A DNA stretch of 39,728 bases, from NCBI GenBank assembly GCA_902489445.1, contig CABTZX010000015.1:1-39728 (forward strand). Reading direction: 5' to 3'. Of this stretch, positions 17,324-25,337 are shown in pieces (within the stretch, counting starts at the first letter, position 1; every line of letters begins with the position of its first letter). A program made the position numbers and the translations under genes. The notes under the pieces are model-generated. The model saw nothing but the letters and a program-made list of their open reading frames with translations. It searched no databases and was not told the DNA's origin. The DNA is from an uncultured Bacteroidales bacterium (GTDB lineage Bacteria > Bacteroidota > Bacteroidia > Bacteroidales > Porphyromonadaceae).

Positions 17324-17590
17324 ATGAGTCGTTCTTTAAAGAAAGGTCCCTTTATTAGCGTGAAATTGGAGAAAAAAGTGCTCCAAATGAACGAAAGTGG
17401 GAAGAAAAGTGTTATTAAAACGTGGTCGCGTGCTTCTATGATTTCTCCCGATTTTGTAGGGCATACGATTGCGGTACACAATGGGAATAAATTTATTCCT
17501 GTATATATTACTGAAAATATGGTGGGACATAAGTTGGGAGAGTTTGCTGTTACGCGTACTTTCCGCGGTCACTCCGGGAATAGAAAGTAA
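17324..17590 (+). CDS. rpsS: 30S ribosomal protein S19
   Basis: 30S head protein that contacts S13 and 50S bridges. The 88-aa product starts MSRSLKKGPFISVKLEKK and contains KTWSRASMISPDFVGHTIAV and GEFAVTRTFRGHSG, all family hallmarks. It precedes rplV by 37 bp. Confidence 0.97.
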   Translation: MSRSLKKGPFISVKLEKKVLQMNESGKKSVIKTWSRASMISPDFVGHTIAVHNGNKFIPVYITENMVGHKLGEFAVTRTFRGHSGNRK

Positions 17591-17627
17591 CCAGAGAGAC
17601 TAACCCATAGAGCAAATAATAAGTGCA

Positions 17628-18056
17628 ATGAGTGAAAAGATAAATGATAAGTCCACAGAGGCACAGCCGAGTACGATAGAGTGCTATGCTGTACTGCGCA
17701 ACGTGCCCACGCCACCGCGCAAGATGCGTTTGGTGGTGGATAACATACGCGGCATGGAGGTTACGCGGGCGCTCGGGATACTGCGTTTTTCTTCACGTAA
17801 GGCAGCAGCCGTTCGTTTAGAGAGATTGCTCCGTTCAGCGATAGCCAATTGGGAGGCTACTAATAGCCGCCGTATTGAAGAGGGAGAGCTCTTTATAACC
17901 CGTGCTTTTGTAGATGAAGGAAGTACGCTTAAAAGGCTGAGACCTGCCCCCCAAGGTAGAGGGTATCGTATTCGCAAAAGAAGCAATCACATTACCCTTT
18001 ACGTCAATACAAAGCCAAATATCCAAAAGCAATTAAACGATGGGACAGAAAACTAA
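17628..18056 (+). CDS. rplV: 50S ribosomal protein L22
   Basis: Lines the peptide exit tunnel. The 142-aa product has a polar N-terminal extension of about 18 residues before AVLRNVPTPPRKMRLVVDNI. The family end FVDEGSTLKRLRPAPQGRGYRI is followed by a polar C-terminal extension. Its last 17 bases overlap the start of rpsC in another frame, which suggests translational coupling. Confidence 0.96.
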   Translation: MSEKINDKSTEAQPSTIECYAVLRNVPTPPRKMRLVVDNIRGMEVTRALGILRFSSRKAAAVRLERLLRSAIANWEATNSRRIEEGELFITRAFVDEGSTLKRLRPAPQGRGYRIRKRSNHITLYVNTKPNIQKQLNDGTEN

Positions 18057-18801
18057 TCCAATAAGTAATCGCCTCGGCTTTATCAGAGGTTGGGACTCCA
18101 ATTGGTATGGAGGAAAGAATTATGGTCCCATCCTTTTGGAAGACAGCCGTATCCGTGAGTACCTTATGGCACGTCATGCCAAAGCAGGTATCTCGCGCAT
18201 AGTAATAGAAAGAGCGCTTAAGCTTGTAACGGCTACCATATGCGCTGCCCGCCCCGGTATGATTATCGGTAAAGGTGGTACGGAAGTCGACAAACTTAAG
18301 GAAGAATTGAAAAGGTTGACGGGCAAGGAAGTTCAGATATATATACATGAAGTTCGTCGCCCGGATCTGGAAGCCTCTTTGGTAGCTGCCAATGTGGCAC
18401 GTCAGTTGGAAGGAAACATGGCGTATCGTCGCGCTGTAAAGATGGCTATCGGTAACGTAATGCGTTCCGGAGCCGAAGGAGTGAAGATCCACGTTTCCGG
18501 CCGTTTGAATGGCGCTGAAATTGCGCGTGGTGAAATGTTCAAAGAAGGACGTACACCGCTACATACACTTCGTGCCGATATTGACTATGCACACGAAGGC
18601 GCACTAACTAAAGTGGGCATGATTGGAGTGAAAACTTGGATCATGCGTGGCGAAGTATACGAAAAGCGCGATTTGGCTCCCAATTTCCAGCAGTATCGTC
18701 AGTCAGGCAATCAGCGTCGCGAAGGCGGCCGTAACGATCGCCGTGGCGGACGGGATAGGCGCGGAAGAGGCGGAGATCGTCAGCGTAGAAATAACCGCTA
18801 A
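18040..18801 (+). CDS. rpsC: 30S ribosomal protein S3
   Basis: mRNA-entry protein with helicase-like function. The 253-aa product has the KH domain GMIIGKGGTEVDKLKEEL at about residues 73-90 and the C-terminal S3 domain RLNGAEIARGEMFKEGR. An extra tail after residue about 215 is strongly Arg/Gly/Asn-rich (RREGGRND, RRGGRDRRGRGGD, RQRRNNR) and probably disordered and RNA-binding. The ATG lies within the end of rplV. Confidence 0.97.
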   Translation: MGQKTNPISNRLGFIRGWDSNWYGGKNYGPILLEDSRIREYLMARHAKAGISRIVIERALKLVTATICAARPGMIIGKGGTEVDKLKEELKRLTGKEVQIYIHEVRRPDLEASLVAANVARQLEGNMAYRRAVKMAIGNVMRSGAEGVKIHVSGRLNGAEIARGEMFKEGRTPLHTLRADIDYAHEGALTKVGMIGVKTWIMRGEVYEKRDLAPNFQQYRQSGNQRREGGRNDRRGGRDRRGRGGDRQRRNNR

Positions 18802-18821
18802 TTTTGTGGAGATATTGATAT

Positions 18822-19256
18822 ATGTTACAACCTAAGAAAACAAAGTTCAGAAGACAACAGAAGGGTCGCATGAAGGGCAACGCCCAGCGTGGTAATAGGC
18901 TCGCATTCGGTTCCTTCGGTATCAAGTCCCTGCAAAGTAAGTGGCTCACCGGGCAGCAGATTGAAGCGGCTCGTGTGGCTGTAACTCGTTATATGCAGCG
19001 ACAAGGTCAGGTTTGGGTTCGTATTTTCCCGGATAAACCGATAACCAAAAAGCCTGCTGAAGTACGTATGGGTAAGGGTAAAGGTAATCCGGAAGGATTT
19101 GTGGCACCCGTAACCCCGGGACGTATGCTTTTTGAGGTAGAAGGTGTTCCTTATGAAGTAGCTAAGGAAGCACTTCGTCTGGCAGCTCAAAAGTTGCCGG
19201 TAACAACTAAGTTTGTGGTGCGTCGTGACTACGATGCGGAAAGTCAGAATAGCTAA
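18822..19256 (+). CDS. rplP: 50S ribosomal protein L16
   Basis: Late-assembling protein near the A-site and 5S rRNA region. The 144-aa product has KFRRQQKGRMKGNAQRGN near the start and the conserved WVRIFPDKPITKKPAEVRMG, with GKGNPEGFVAPVTPGRMLFE after it. It ends five bases before rpmC. Confidence 0.97.
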   Translation: MLQPKKTKFRRQQKGRMKGNAQRGNRLAFGSFGIKSLQSKWLTGQQIEAARVAVTRYMQRQGQVWVRIFPDKPITKKPAEVRMGKGKGNPEGFVAPVTPGRMLFEVEGVPYEVAKEALRLAAQKLPVTTKFVVRRDYDAESQNS

Positions 19257-19261
19257 CCGAG

Positions 19262-19483
19262 ATGAAAGCAGCAGAACTAAAAGAACTCACTACGGAAGAG
19301 ATAACGGAACGTATCAACGTAGAGGAACGTGAGTATAAGGAAATGAAACTTAACCACGTTGTATCTCCGTTGGATAAGCCCAGCACTCTAACGGAAAAGC
19401 GTCGCACCATAGCTCGTTTGAAAACGATTTTGGGCGAACGTAACAGGAGTAACCAGAATACGAATAGTAGTAAAGAGGTATAA
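19262..19483 (+). CDS. rpmC: 50S ribosomal protein L29
   Basis: Small helical protein at the tunnel exit. The 73-aa product begins MKAAELKELTTEEITERI and has the conserved helix end with TLTEKRRTIARLKTILGER. A polar Asn/Ser-rich tail of about 15 residues extends past the usual core. Confidence 0.93.
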   Translation: MKAAELKELTTEEITERINVEEREYKEMKLNHVVSPLDKPSTLTEKRRTIARLKTILGERNRSNQNTNSSKEV

Positions 19484-19486
19484 GCC

Positions 19487-19750
19487 GTGCAAGAAGAGCA
19501 AAGAAATCATAGAAAGGAGCGTATCGGTATCGTTACCGGTAATAAGATGGATAAAACCATTACGGTGTCTATACTTCGTAGGGAAAAGCATCCCATCTAT
19601 GGTAAATTCGTAAAGAGTACCAAAAAGTTCTATGCACACGACGAAAAGAACGAGTGCAACGAAGGGGACAAGGTACGCATTATGGAAACCCGCCCTACCA
19701 GCAAAACAAAGCGCTGGAGATTAGTTGAAATATTGGAAAGAGCCAAGTAA
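19487..19750 (+). CDS. rpsQ: 30S ribosomal protein S17
   Basis: 16S rRNA 5'-domain binding protein. The 87-aa product has KERIGIVTGNKMDKTITVSI and HPIYGKFVKSTKKFYAHDE, and ends in RWRLVEILERAK. The start is GTG at 19487, three bases after the rpmC stop, because the conserved core begins only about ten residues later and no nearer ATG exists. Confidence 0.95.
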   Translation: MQEEQRNHRKERIGIVTGNKMDKTITVSILRREKHPIYGKFVKSTKKFYAHDEKNECNEGDKVRIMETRPTSKTKRWRLVEILERAK

Positions 19751-19753
19751 ACC

Positions 19754-20119
19754 ATGATACAGCAAGAATCAAGATTGTCCGTTGCGGACAATAGTGGTGC
19801 CAAAGAGGTACTGTGCATCAGGGTGCTCGGCGGTACAAGACGCAGATACGCAGGCATTGGTGATGTCATTGTCGTCTCCGTCAAAAGTGTCATCCCCGGG
19901 GGTGATATTAAAAAGGGTGCAGTAAGCAAGGCACTTATCGTACGAACGAAAAAGGCTATTCGTCGTCAGGACGGATCGTACATTCGTTTTGGCGATAATG
20001 CTTGTGTATTGCTCTCTGCGGCAGGAGAATTAAAGGGAACTCGTATCTTTGGTCCCGTGGCACGTGAATTACGTGCTGTGAATATGAAGGTCGTATCGCT
20101 TGCACCTGAGGTGCTCTGA
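19754..20119 (+). CDS. rplN: 50S ribosomal protein L14
   Basis: 50S protein forming intersubunit bridges. The 121-aa product starts MIQQESRLSVADNSGAKEV and contains CIRVLGGTRRRYAGIGD and VRTKKAIRRQDGSYIRFGDN. The end is the typical KVVSLAPEVL. Three bases separate it from rpsQ. Confidence 0.97.
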   Translation: MIQQESRLSVADNSGAKEVLCIRVLGGTRRRYAGIGDVIVVSVKSVIPGGDIKKGAVSKALIVRTKKAIRRQDGSYIRFGDNACVLLSAAGELKGTRIFGPVARELRAVNMKVVSLAPEVL

Positions 20120-20148
20120 TAAATAGTTTAGTAAGAACAGAACAACTT

Positions 20149-20469
20149 ATGAGCAAGTTACATATCAAAAAAGGCGATACGGTAATGGTCAACAGCGGTG
20201 AAAGCCGTGGGCGACAGGGACGTGTCTTGAGGGTGATCCCCGATAAGGAGCGCGCCATAGTGGAAGGGTTGAATATGCGCAAAAAGCATACCAAACCCAA
20301 TGCAAAGTTCCCTCAAGGGGGAATTATTGATCAGGAAGCTCCGATTCATATATCCAATCTTAATGTGGTGGATCCCAAGAGTGGCAAGGGGGTACGCATC
20401 GGACGCCGTCTTAATGATGCCGGGAAAAGCGTACGCTATAGTAAAAAGTCAGGAGAAGAGATTAAGTGA
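20149..20469 (+). CDS. rplX: 50S ribosomal protein L24
   Basis: Assembly-initiating protein of the 50S. The 106-aa product has the KOW segment KKGDTVMVNSGESRGRQGRV at the start and a GIIDQEAPIHISNLNVVDP region. Its TGA stop overlaps the rplE ATG by one base (TGATG at 20467-20471). Confidence 0.96.
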   Translation: MSKLHIKKGDTVMVNSGESRGRQGRVLRVIPDKERAIVEGLNMRKKHTKPNAKFPQGGIIDQEAPIHISNLNVVDPKSGKGVRIGRRLNDAGKSVRYSKKSGEEIK

Positions 20470-21026
20470 TGAGCGACAATAAACCTAATCTGAGAAAGGA
20501 CTATCGCGAGCGTATTGTTCCCGAGCTGATGAAGCACTTCGGCTACAAAAGTATCATGCAGGTGCCTCGTCTCAATAAGATCGTAGTGAATCAGGGAATC
20601 GGTATAGCTACGGGCGATAAAAAGCTCATTGATGTAGCTATTAACGAATTGACCGCTGTTACCGGTCAGAAAGCGGTAGCAACCTACTCCAAGAAGGACA
20701 TATCGAATTTCAAACTTCGTAAAAAGATGCCTATTGGGGTTATGGTTACGCTACGTGAAGATAAGATGTACGAATTTCTCGAACGTCTGATCCGTATCGT
20801 ATTACCGCGAATTCGCGACTTCAAAGGGATTAACAGCAAGCTGGATGGACGGGGAAACTATACCCTTGGGGTAGAAGAACAAATCATCTTCCCCGAAATT
20901 AATATTGATTCCATATCTAAGATTATGGGTATGAATATTACTTTCGTCACATCAGCAGCTACTGATGAGGAAGGATATGAGCTGTTGAAGGCTTTTGGTC
21001 TTCCTTTTAAGAATAGTGCAAAGTAA
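20469..21026 (+). CDS. rplE: 50S ribosomal protein L5
   Basis: Binds 5S rRNA and contacts the P-site tRNA. The 185-aa product has LNKIVVNQGIGIATGDKKLI, GQKAVATYSKKDISNFKLR and a FPEINIDSISKIMGMNIT region. I choose ATG 20469, which overlaps the rplX stop by one base, over the GTG three bases upstream; this is the common stop-start coupling layout. Confidence 0.96.
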   Translation: MSDNKPNLRKDYRERIVPELMKHFGYKSIMQVPRLNKIVVNQGIGIATGDKKLIDVAINELTAVTGQKAVATYSKKDISNFKLRKKMPIGVMVTLREDKMYEFLERLIRIVLPRIRDFKGINSKLDGRGNYTLGVEEQIIFPEINIDSISKIMGMNITFVTSAATDEEGYELLKAFGLPFKNSAK

Positions 21027-21038
21027 CGAGGACAAAAT

Positions 21039-21317
21039 ATGGCAAAAGAATCAATGAAGGCGCGCGAAGTTAAGCGCCGGAAAATGGTAAGCCTCTGGGA
21101 AGAACGCAGAGCAGCATTGAAAAAGCAAGGTGATGAGGAAGCTTATCGCGAATTGCAAAAGATGCCCCGCAACGCTTCACCGGTTCGTTTACATAATCGT
21201 TGCTCCATGACAGGGCGTCCTCGCGGTTATATGCGTCAATTTGGTATTTCGCGTATTCAATTCCGCGAAATGGCCTCAAAAGGGCTTATACCGGGAGTGA
21301 AGAAAGCAAGTTGGTAA
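21039..21317 (+). CDS. rpsN: 30S ribosomal protein S14, zinc-independent form
   Basis: 30S head protein. The 92-aa product starts MAKESMKAREVKRRKMVSLW and has the core RCSMTGRPRGYMRQFGISRI. Only one Cys is present, so this is the longer C-minus type, not the roughly 61-aa zinc-ribbon type. A GAGG seven bases before the ATG is a partial Shine-Dalgarno. Confidence 0.96.
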   Translation: MAKESMKAREVKRRKMVSLWEERRAALKKQGDEEAYRELQKMPRNASPVRLHNRCSMTGRPRGYMRQFGISRIQFREMASKGLIPGVKKASW

Positions 21318-21360
21318 GCTCGTTCCCCTTTGAGTTACAAAAGAGAGAGTTAAATATTGT

Positions 21361-21380
21361 CCGGTATATCGTATAACCGG
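21361..21380 (+). promoter_or_regulatory. Hairpin in the rpsN-rpsH spacer
   Basis: CCGGTATA (21361-21368) pairs with TATAACCGG (21372-21380) with one bulged A and a three-base loop. A further ACCGG follows at 21385. It ends 33 bases before the rpsH ATG in a 96-bp spacer that is long for this cluster. S8 is a known translational regulator of the spc operon in E. coli, so an S8 target is possible; no T-run follows, so it is not a terminator. Confidence 0.4.
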
Positions 21381-21413
21381 TATGACCGGATCAATTTAAA
21401 TCGACAATAAAAA

Positions 21414-21812
21414 ATGACAGATCCAATAGCAGATTATCTGACGAGATTGCGCAACGCAATCAGAGCCGGGCATCGGGTTGTGGAGATACCTTCTTCCAAA
21501 ATGAAGCAGGAGATTACTAAAGTTCTCTACGACAAGGGATATATACTGAACTATCAGTTTCAGCAGATCGATGACTGCCGTGCTGTGATAAAGGTCGCTT
21601 TAAAGTACGACCTGCATCAGAAAACGAACGCCATTAAGGCACTGAAGCGCGTATCCCGTCCGGGACTTAGGCGTTACGTAGGCTATAAAGATATGCCTCG
21701 TGTGCTCAATGGTCTTGGTATAGCAATCCTTTCCACCTCACGCGGTATAATGACCGACAAGGAAGCGCGTGAGCTGAAGGTGGGGGGGGAAGTGCTTTGT
21801 TACGTATATTAA
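21414..21812 (+). CDS. rpsH: 30S ribosomal protein S8
   Basis: Binds the central domain of 16S rRNA. The 132-aa product starts MTDPIADYLTRLRNAIRAGH, has VEIPSSKMKQEITKVLYDKG and the C-terminal VLNGLGIAILSTSRGIMTDK motif. An A-run of six immediately precedes the ATG, typical of Bacteroidetes start regions. Confidence 0.97.
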   Translation: MTDPIADYLTRLRNAIRAGHRVVEIPSSKMKQEITKVLYDKGYILNYQFQQIDDCRAVIKVALKYDLHQKTNAIKALKRVSRPGLRRYVGYKDMPRVLNGLGIAILSTSRGIMTDKEARELKVGGEVLCYVY

Positions 21813-21833
21813 TCTTTTTAGGAGAAAAAGAAT

Positions 21834-22388
21834 ATGTCCAGAATAGGAAAACTTCCCATTTCACTCCCTAAGGGGGTAGAACTCTCCCAAAAGGATAATG
21901 TGATAACCGTAAAAGGGCCCAAAGGTACCCTTACTCAAAAAATAGACGAACGCATCACTTGCACCGTTGAAGATGGTGAGGTAAAGTTGGCACGTAAAAA
22001 CGATGATAGGGAAGAGAGAGCCCTGCATGGTTTGTACCGCTCCCTTATCAATAATATGATCCTCGGGGTAAGTGAAGGATTTAAGCAAACACTCGAATTA
22101 GTAGGTGTGGGCTTCCGCGTTGCCAATACCGGACAGCTTTTGGAGTTGTCCTTGGGATATACGCACCCAATCTTTCTGATGCTTCCCGATGAAGTTAAGG
22201 TTGAAACAAAGAGCGAACGTAATAAGAACCCTCTGATTCTGTTAGAGTCTGCCGATAAGCAGCTTTTGGGTCAGGTTTGTGCTAAGATTCGCTCGTTCCG
22301 TAAGCCTGAACCTTATAAGGGTAAGGGTATTAAGTTTGTCGATGAACAGATTCGTCGTAAGAGCGGAAAAACAGCGGCAGCTAAATAA
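21834..22388 (+). CDS. rplF: 50S ribosomal protein L6
   Basis: Two-domain 50S protein near the factor-binding site. The 184-aa product starts MSRIGKLPISLPKGVELSQ, contains LELVGVGFRVANTGQLLELS and ends with KPEPYKGKGIKFVDEQIRRK. AGGAG nine bases before the ATG is a well-placed Shine-Dalgarno, unusual for this phylum. Confidence 0.97.
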   Translation: MSRIGKLPISLPKGVELSQKDNVITVKGPKGTLTQKIDERITCTVEDGEVKLARKNDDREERALHGLYRSLINNMILGVSEGFKQTLELVGVGFRVANTGQLLELSLGYTHPIFLMLPDEVKVETKSERNKNPLILLESADKQLLGQVCAKIRSFRKPEPYKGKGIKFVDEQIRRKSGKTAAAK

Positions 22389-22406
22389 GAGTAAGGAGAG
22401 ATGAGT

Positions 22407-22751
22407 ATGAATCAGAAACAGTTTAGACGTTTACGCATTAAAGCCAGTGTGCGCGGTCGTATAAGCGGTACGGATGATCGTCCCCGCCTTACGGTATTTA
22501 GAAGTAATAAGCAGATCTATGCCCAAATCATTAATGATCTGGAACATCGTACTCTTGCAAGTGCTTCGTCGCTCAAAATGGATGCAAGCGGAACAAAGAA
22601 GGAACAAGCTGCTTTGGTGGGTAAGGAAATTGCCCGCGTAGCACTTGAAGCAGGCATTAAACAGGTGGTATTCGACCGAAATGGTTACCTTTACCACGGC
22701 AGAATAAAGGAATTGGCTGATGCAGCCAGAGAAGCAGGATTGAGTTTTTAA
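22407..22751 (+). CDS. rplR: 50S ribosomal protein L18
   Basis: 5S rRNA-binding protein. The 114-aa product has RLRIKASVRGRISGTDDRPR, LTVFRSNKQIYAQIIND and the end VVFDRNGYLYHGRIKELADA. I choose ATG 22407 over ATG 22401 because AGGAG at 22394-22398 is eight bases from the former and only two from the latter, and 114 aa matches the usual length. Confidence 0.95.
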   Translation: MNQKQFRRLRIKASVRGRISGTDDRPRLTVFRSNKQIYAQIINDLEHRTLASASSLKMDASGTKKEQAALVGKEIARVALEAGIKQVVFDRNGYLYHGRIKELADAAREAGLSF

Positions 22752-22756
22752 TAGCT

Positions 22757-23275
22757 ATGGCAGTATCATACAATAGAGTAAATTCGTCCAACGACCTGGA
22801 GCTTACCGATCGACTGGTGGCAATTAATCGTGTCACGAAGGTAACCAAGGGGGGGCGTACAATTACCTTTTCTGCAATTGTTGTAGTAGGCAATCAAGAT
22901 GGGGTTGTAGGCTACGGATTGGGTAAAGCAGGTGAAGTAAGCACAGCAATTGCTAAGGCTACGGAATCAGCTAAAAAGAACTTGATCCGTGTAGTGGTTC
23001 ACAACGGAACTATACCTCACGACCAGAAGGCTGCCTTCGGCGGTGCCCGTATATTGATAAAGCCCGCTTCGCAAGGTACCGGTGTGGTTGCCGGTGGTGC
23101 TATGCGTGCCGTTTTGGAAAGCGCCGGGGTTACGGACGTATTGGCTAAGAGCCAAGGATCCTCCAACCCCCACAACTTGGTGAAGGCTACTTTCCAAGCG
23201 CTTGCTGAACTGAGAGACCCCTTATCGGTAGCTAAGATTAGAGGAATCTCGGTAGAAAAGGTCTTTAGAGGATAA
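22757..23275 (+). CDS. rpsE: 30S ribosomal protein S5
   Basis: mRNA-entry and fidelity protein. The 172-aa product has VTKGGRTITFSAIVVVGNQD, GYGLGKAGEVSTAIAKATES and GAMRAVLESAGVTDVLAKS. It follows rplR by five bases. Confidence 0.97.
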   Translation: MAVSYNRVNSSNDLELTDRLVAINRVTKVTKGGRTITFSAIVVVGNQDGVVGYGLGKAGEVSTAIAKATESAKKNLIRVVVHNGTIPHDQKAAFGGARILIKPASQGTGVVAGGAMRAVLESAGVTDVLAKSQGSSNPHNLVKATFQALAELRDPLSVAKIRGISVEKVFRG

Positions 23276-23301
23276 GTATCAGTAAACGAAAGGAACAAAC
23301 G

Positions 23302-23478
23302 ATGGCTACCATAAAGATTAAGCAGGTAAGGAGCAGAATACGCTGCCCCAAAACACAGAAAAGAACACTCGATGCACTGGGACTTCGTCGTCTTGGGCAG
23401 GTAGTGGAACATAACGATACACCTCAAATTAGAGGTATGGTGGATAAGGTTCATCACCTTGTAGAGGTTGTTGAATAA
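23302..23478 (+). CDS. rpmD: 50S ribosomal protein L30
   Basis: A 58-aa protein, easily missed for its size. It reads MATIKIKQVRSRIRCPKTQK at the start, then LDALGLRRLGQVVEHNDTPQ, and ends with MVDKVHHLVEVVE, matching the L30 fold. An AAGGA lies about nine bases before the ATG. Position between rpsE and rplO is the standard one. Confidence 0.96.
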   Translation: MATIKIKQVRSRIRCPKTQKRTLDALGLRRLGQVVEHNDTPQIRGMVDKVHHLVEVVE

Positions 23479-23502
23479 CAGATAAGAGACAGAATAGCTA
23501 AT

Positions 23503-23949
23503 ATGGATTTATCAACACTAAAGCCGGCGACTGGTTCTACGCATAAACGCAAACGTATTGGTCGCGGTCCGGGCTCAGGGCTCGGAGGCACCTCTACGCG
23601 TGGGCATAAGGGAGCTAAGTCTCGCTCGGGATATAAAAAGAAAATTGGTTTTGAAGGCGGACAGATGCCTTTGCAGCGCAGACTGCCTAAGTTTGGCTTC
23701 AAAAACATCAATCGTGTAGAATATCGCCCGATCAACCTTTCTTCTTTGGAAGCAATTGCCGAAGCGAATAATACCGATACCATAACCAAATCTACTATCG
23801 TGGAAGCCGGATTGGCATCCAAAAACGATAAAATAAAGATTTTGTCTATGGGCGAAGTTAAGCGTCCGCTTAAGGTAGAGGCTGATGCTTTTTCCAAGAA
23901 AGCTAAGGAAGTAATCGAAGCGGCAGGTGGGTCTGTCGTTACGGCGTAA
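23503..23949 (+). CDS. rplO: 50S ribosomal protein L15
   Basis: Late-assembly 50S protein. The 148-aa product has the basic glycine-rich start with KRIGRGPGSGLGGTSTRGHK and FEGGQMPLQRRLPKFGF. The C-terminal half ends with VKRPLKVEADAFSKKAKEVI. It lies 15 bp before secY. Confidence 0.97.
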   Translation: MDLSTLKPATGSTHKRKRIGRGPGSGLGGTSTRGHKGAKSRSGYKKKIGFEGGQMPLQRRLPKFGFKNINRVEYRPINLSSLEAIAEANNTDTITKSTIVEAGLASKNDKIKILSMGEVKRPLKVEADAFSKKAKEVIEAAGGSVVTA

Positions 23950-23964
23950 GAGAGTGTAGAGCTT

Positions 23965-25305
23965 ATGAGGTTCGTAGAGACAGTAAAGAATATATGGAAG
24001 ATTGAGGATCTTCGGAGCAAGCTCCTCATTACCATAGCCTATGTGGTGATCTACCGTTTAGGCTCTTTTGTGGTTATTCCCGGAATTAATCCCCACGACT
24101 TGACAAGTCTGCAAAGCCAAGCTAGCGAAGGTTTGCTTGCTTTGTTGGATATGTTCTCCGGGGGTGCATTTGCCAATGCTTCTATTTTTGCGTTGGGAAT
24201 TATGCCGTACATTTCTGCATCCATTGTAATGCAGTTAGCGGCAATAATAATTCCTTCGATGCAGAAATTACAGCGTGAAGGAGAAAGCGGCAGACGTAAG
24301 ATCAATCAATGGACTCGCTACCTGACCGTCATAATATTGCTTCTTCAGGCACCTGCGTACCTTATGAACCTCTCTACACAACTAAGATCAGTTGGAGGGG
24401 CATTCCCCGGTGGATTTTGGTTTAGGTTGTACGCAACCATTATCTTGGCCGCCGGTAGTATGTTTGTACTTTGGTTAGGCGAACGTATTACGGATAAAGG
24501 TATCGGGAATGGTATCTCCTTCATTATCTTGATTGGTATTATCGCGCGCTTACCGCACGCTTTAGTAGCCGAATTTACTTTGCGGGTATCCAGTTCTGCC
24601 GGTGGCTTGGTTGCTTTCCTTGCAGAAATCGTATTCCTGCTCTTTGTATCAGCCGGTGCTATTCTGCTCGTTCAAGGAACAAGACGTGTACCGGTACAAT
24701 ATGCAAAGCGTGTAATCGGTAATAAGCAGTTTGGTGGTGCAAGGCAGTATATACCTCTTAAGGTGAATGCCGCAAATGTGATGCCTATTATTTTTGCTCA
24801 GGCGATTATGTTTATCCCTGTTTCGGTTATGGGGATGTTTAATCCCGGGCAACAAGGAGGGGTGATAGCAGCTCTGACCAATACAACGGGGTGGTGGTAT
24901 AACATCATCTTTGCAATATTGATCCTTCTGTTCACCTACTTCTATACAGCCATAACTATCAATCCCACGCAAATGGCTGAAGATTTGAAGCGTAATAACG
25001 GCTTCATCCCCGGTATTAAGCCGGGTAAACCCACGCGTGACTATATTGATACCATTATGGACCGCATCACTTTGCCGGGAGCAATCTTCTTGGCTGCAGT
25101 TGCCGTGATGCCTGCTTTTGCCCAGATTTTGGGTATCAGTGGTGCATTTGCGCAATTCTTTGGAGGTACTTCGTTGCTCATCTTGGTGGGCGTAGTTTTG
25201 GATACGCTTCAACAAATCGAAAGTCATCTATTGATGCGTCACTACGATGGTTTGCTGAAGAGTGGGCGCATAAAGGGCAGAACAGGCTCTATGAGTGCCT
25301 ATTAA
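23965..25305 (+). CDS. secY: Preprotein translocase subunit SecY
   Basis: Channel-forming inner-membrane protein of the Sec translocon. The 446-aa product shows ten hydrophobic segments. Hallmark stretches include YRLGSFVVIPGINPHDL in TM1 and plug region, MPYISASIVMQLA, and ERITDKGIGNGISFIILIGI. The cytoplasmic loop FIPGIKPGKPTRDYID is also present. Its place between rplO and map is the normal Bacteroidetes order; adk, common here in other phyla, is absent. Confidence 0.97.
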   Translation: MRFVETVKNIWKIEDLRSKLLITIAYVVIYRLGSFVVIPGINPHDLTSLQSQASEGLLALLDMFSGGAFANASIFALGIMPYISASIVMQLAAIIIPSMQKLQREGESGRRKINQWTRYLTVIILLLQAPAYLMNLSTQLRSVGGAFPGGFWFRLYATIILAAGSMFVLWLGERITDKGIGNGISFIILIGIIARLPHALVAEFTLRVSSSAGGLVAFLAEIVFLLFVSAGAILLVQGTRRVPVQYAKRVIGNKQFGGARQYIPLKVNAANVMPIIFAQAIMFIPVSVMGMFNPGQQGGVIAALTNTTGWWYNIIFAILILLFTYFYTAITINPTQMAEDLKRNNGFIPGIKPGKPTRDYIDTIMDRITLPGAIFLAAVAVMPAFAQILGISGAFAQFFGGTSLLILVGVVLDTLQQIESHLLMRHYDGLLKSGRIKGRTGSMSAY

Positions 25306-25337
25306 TTGAGTAAAAGTGTAGGAAAAACGATCCGACA

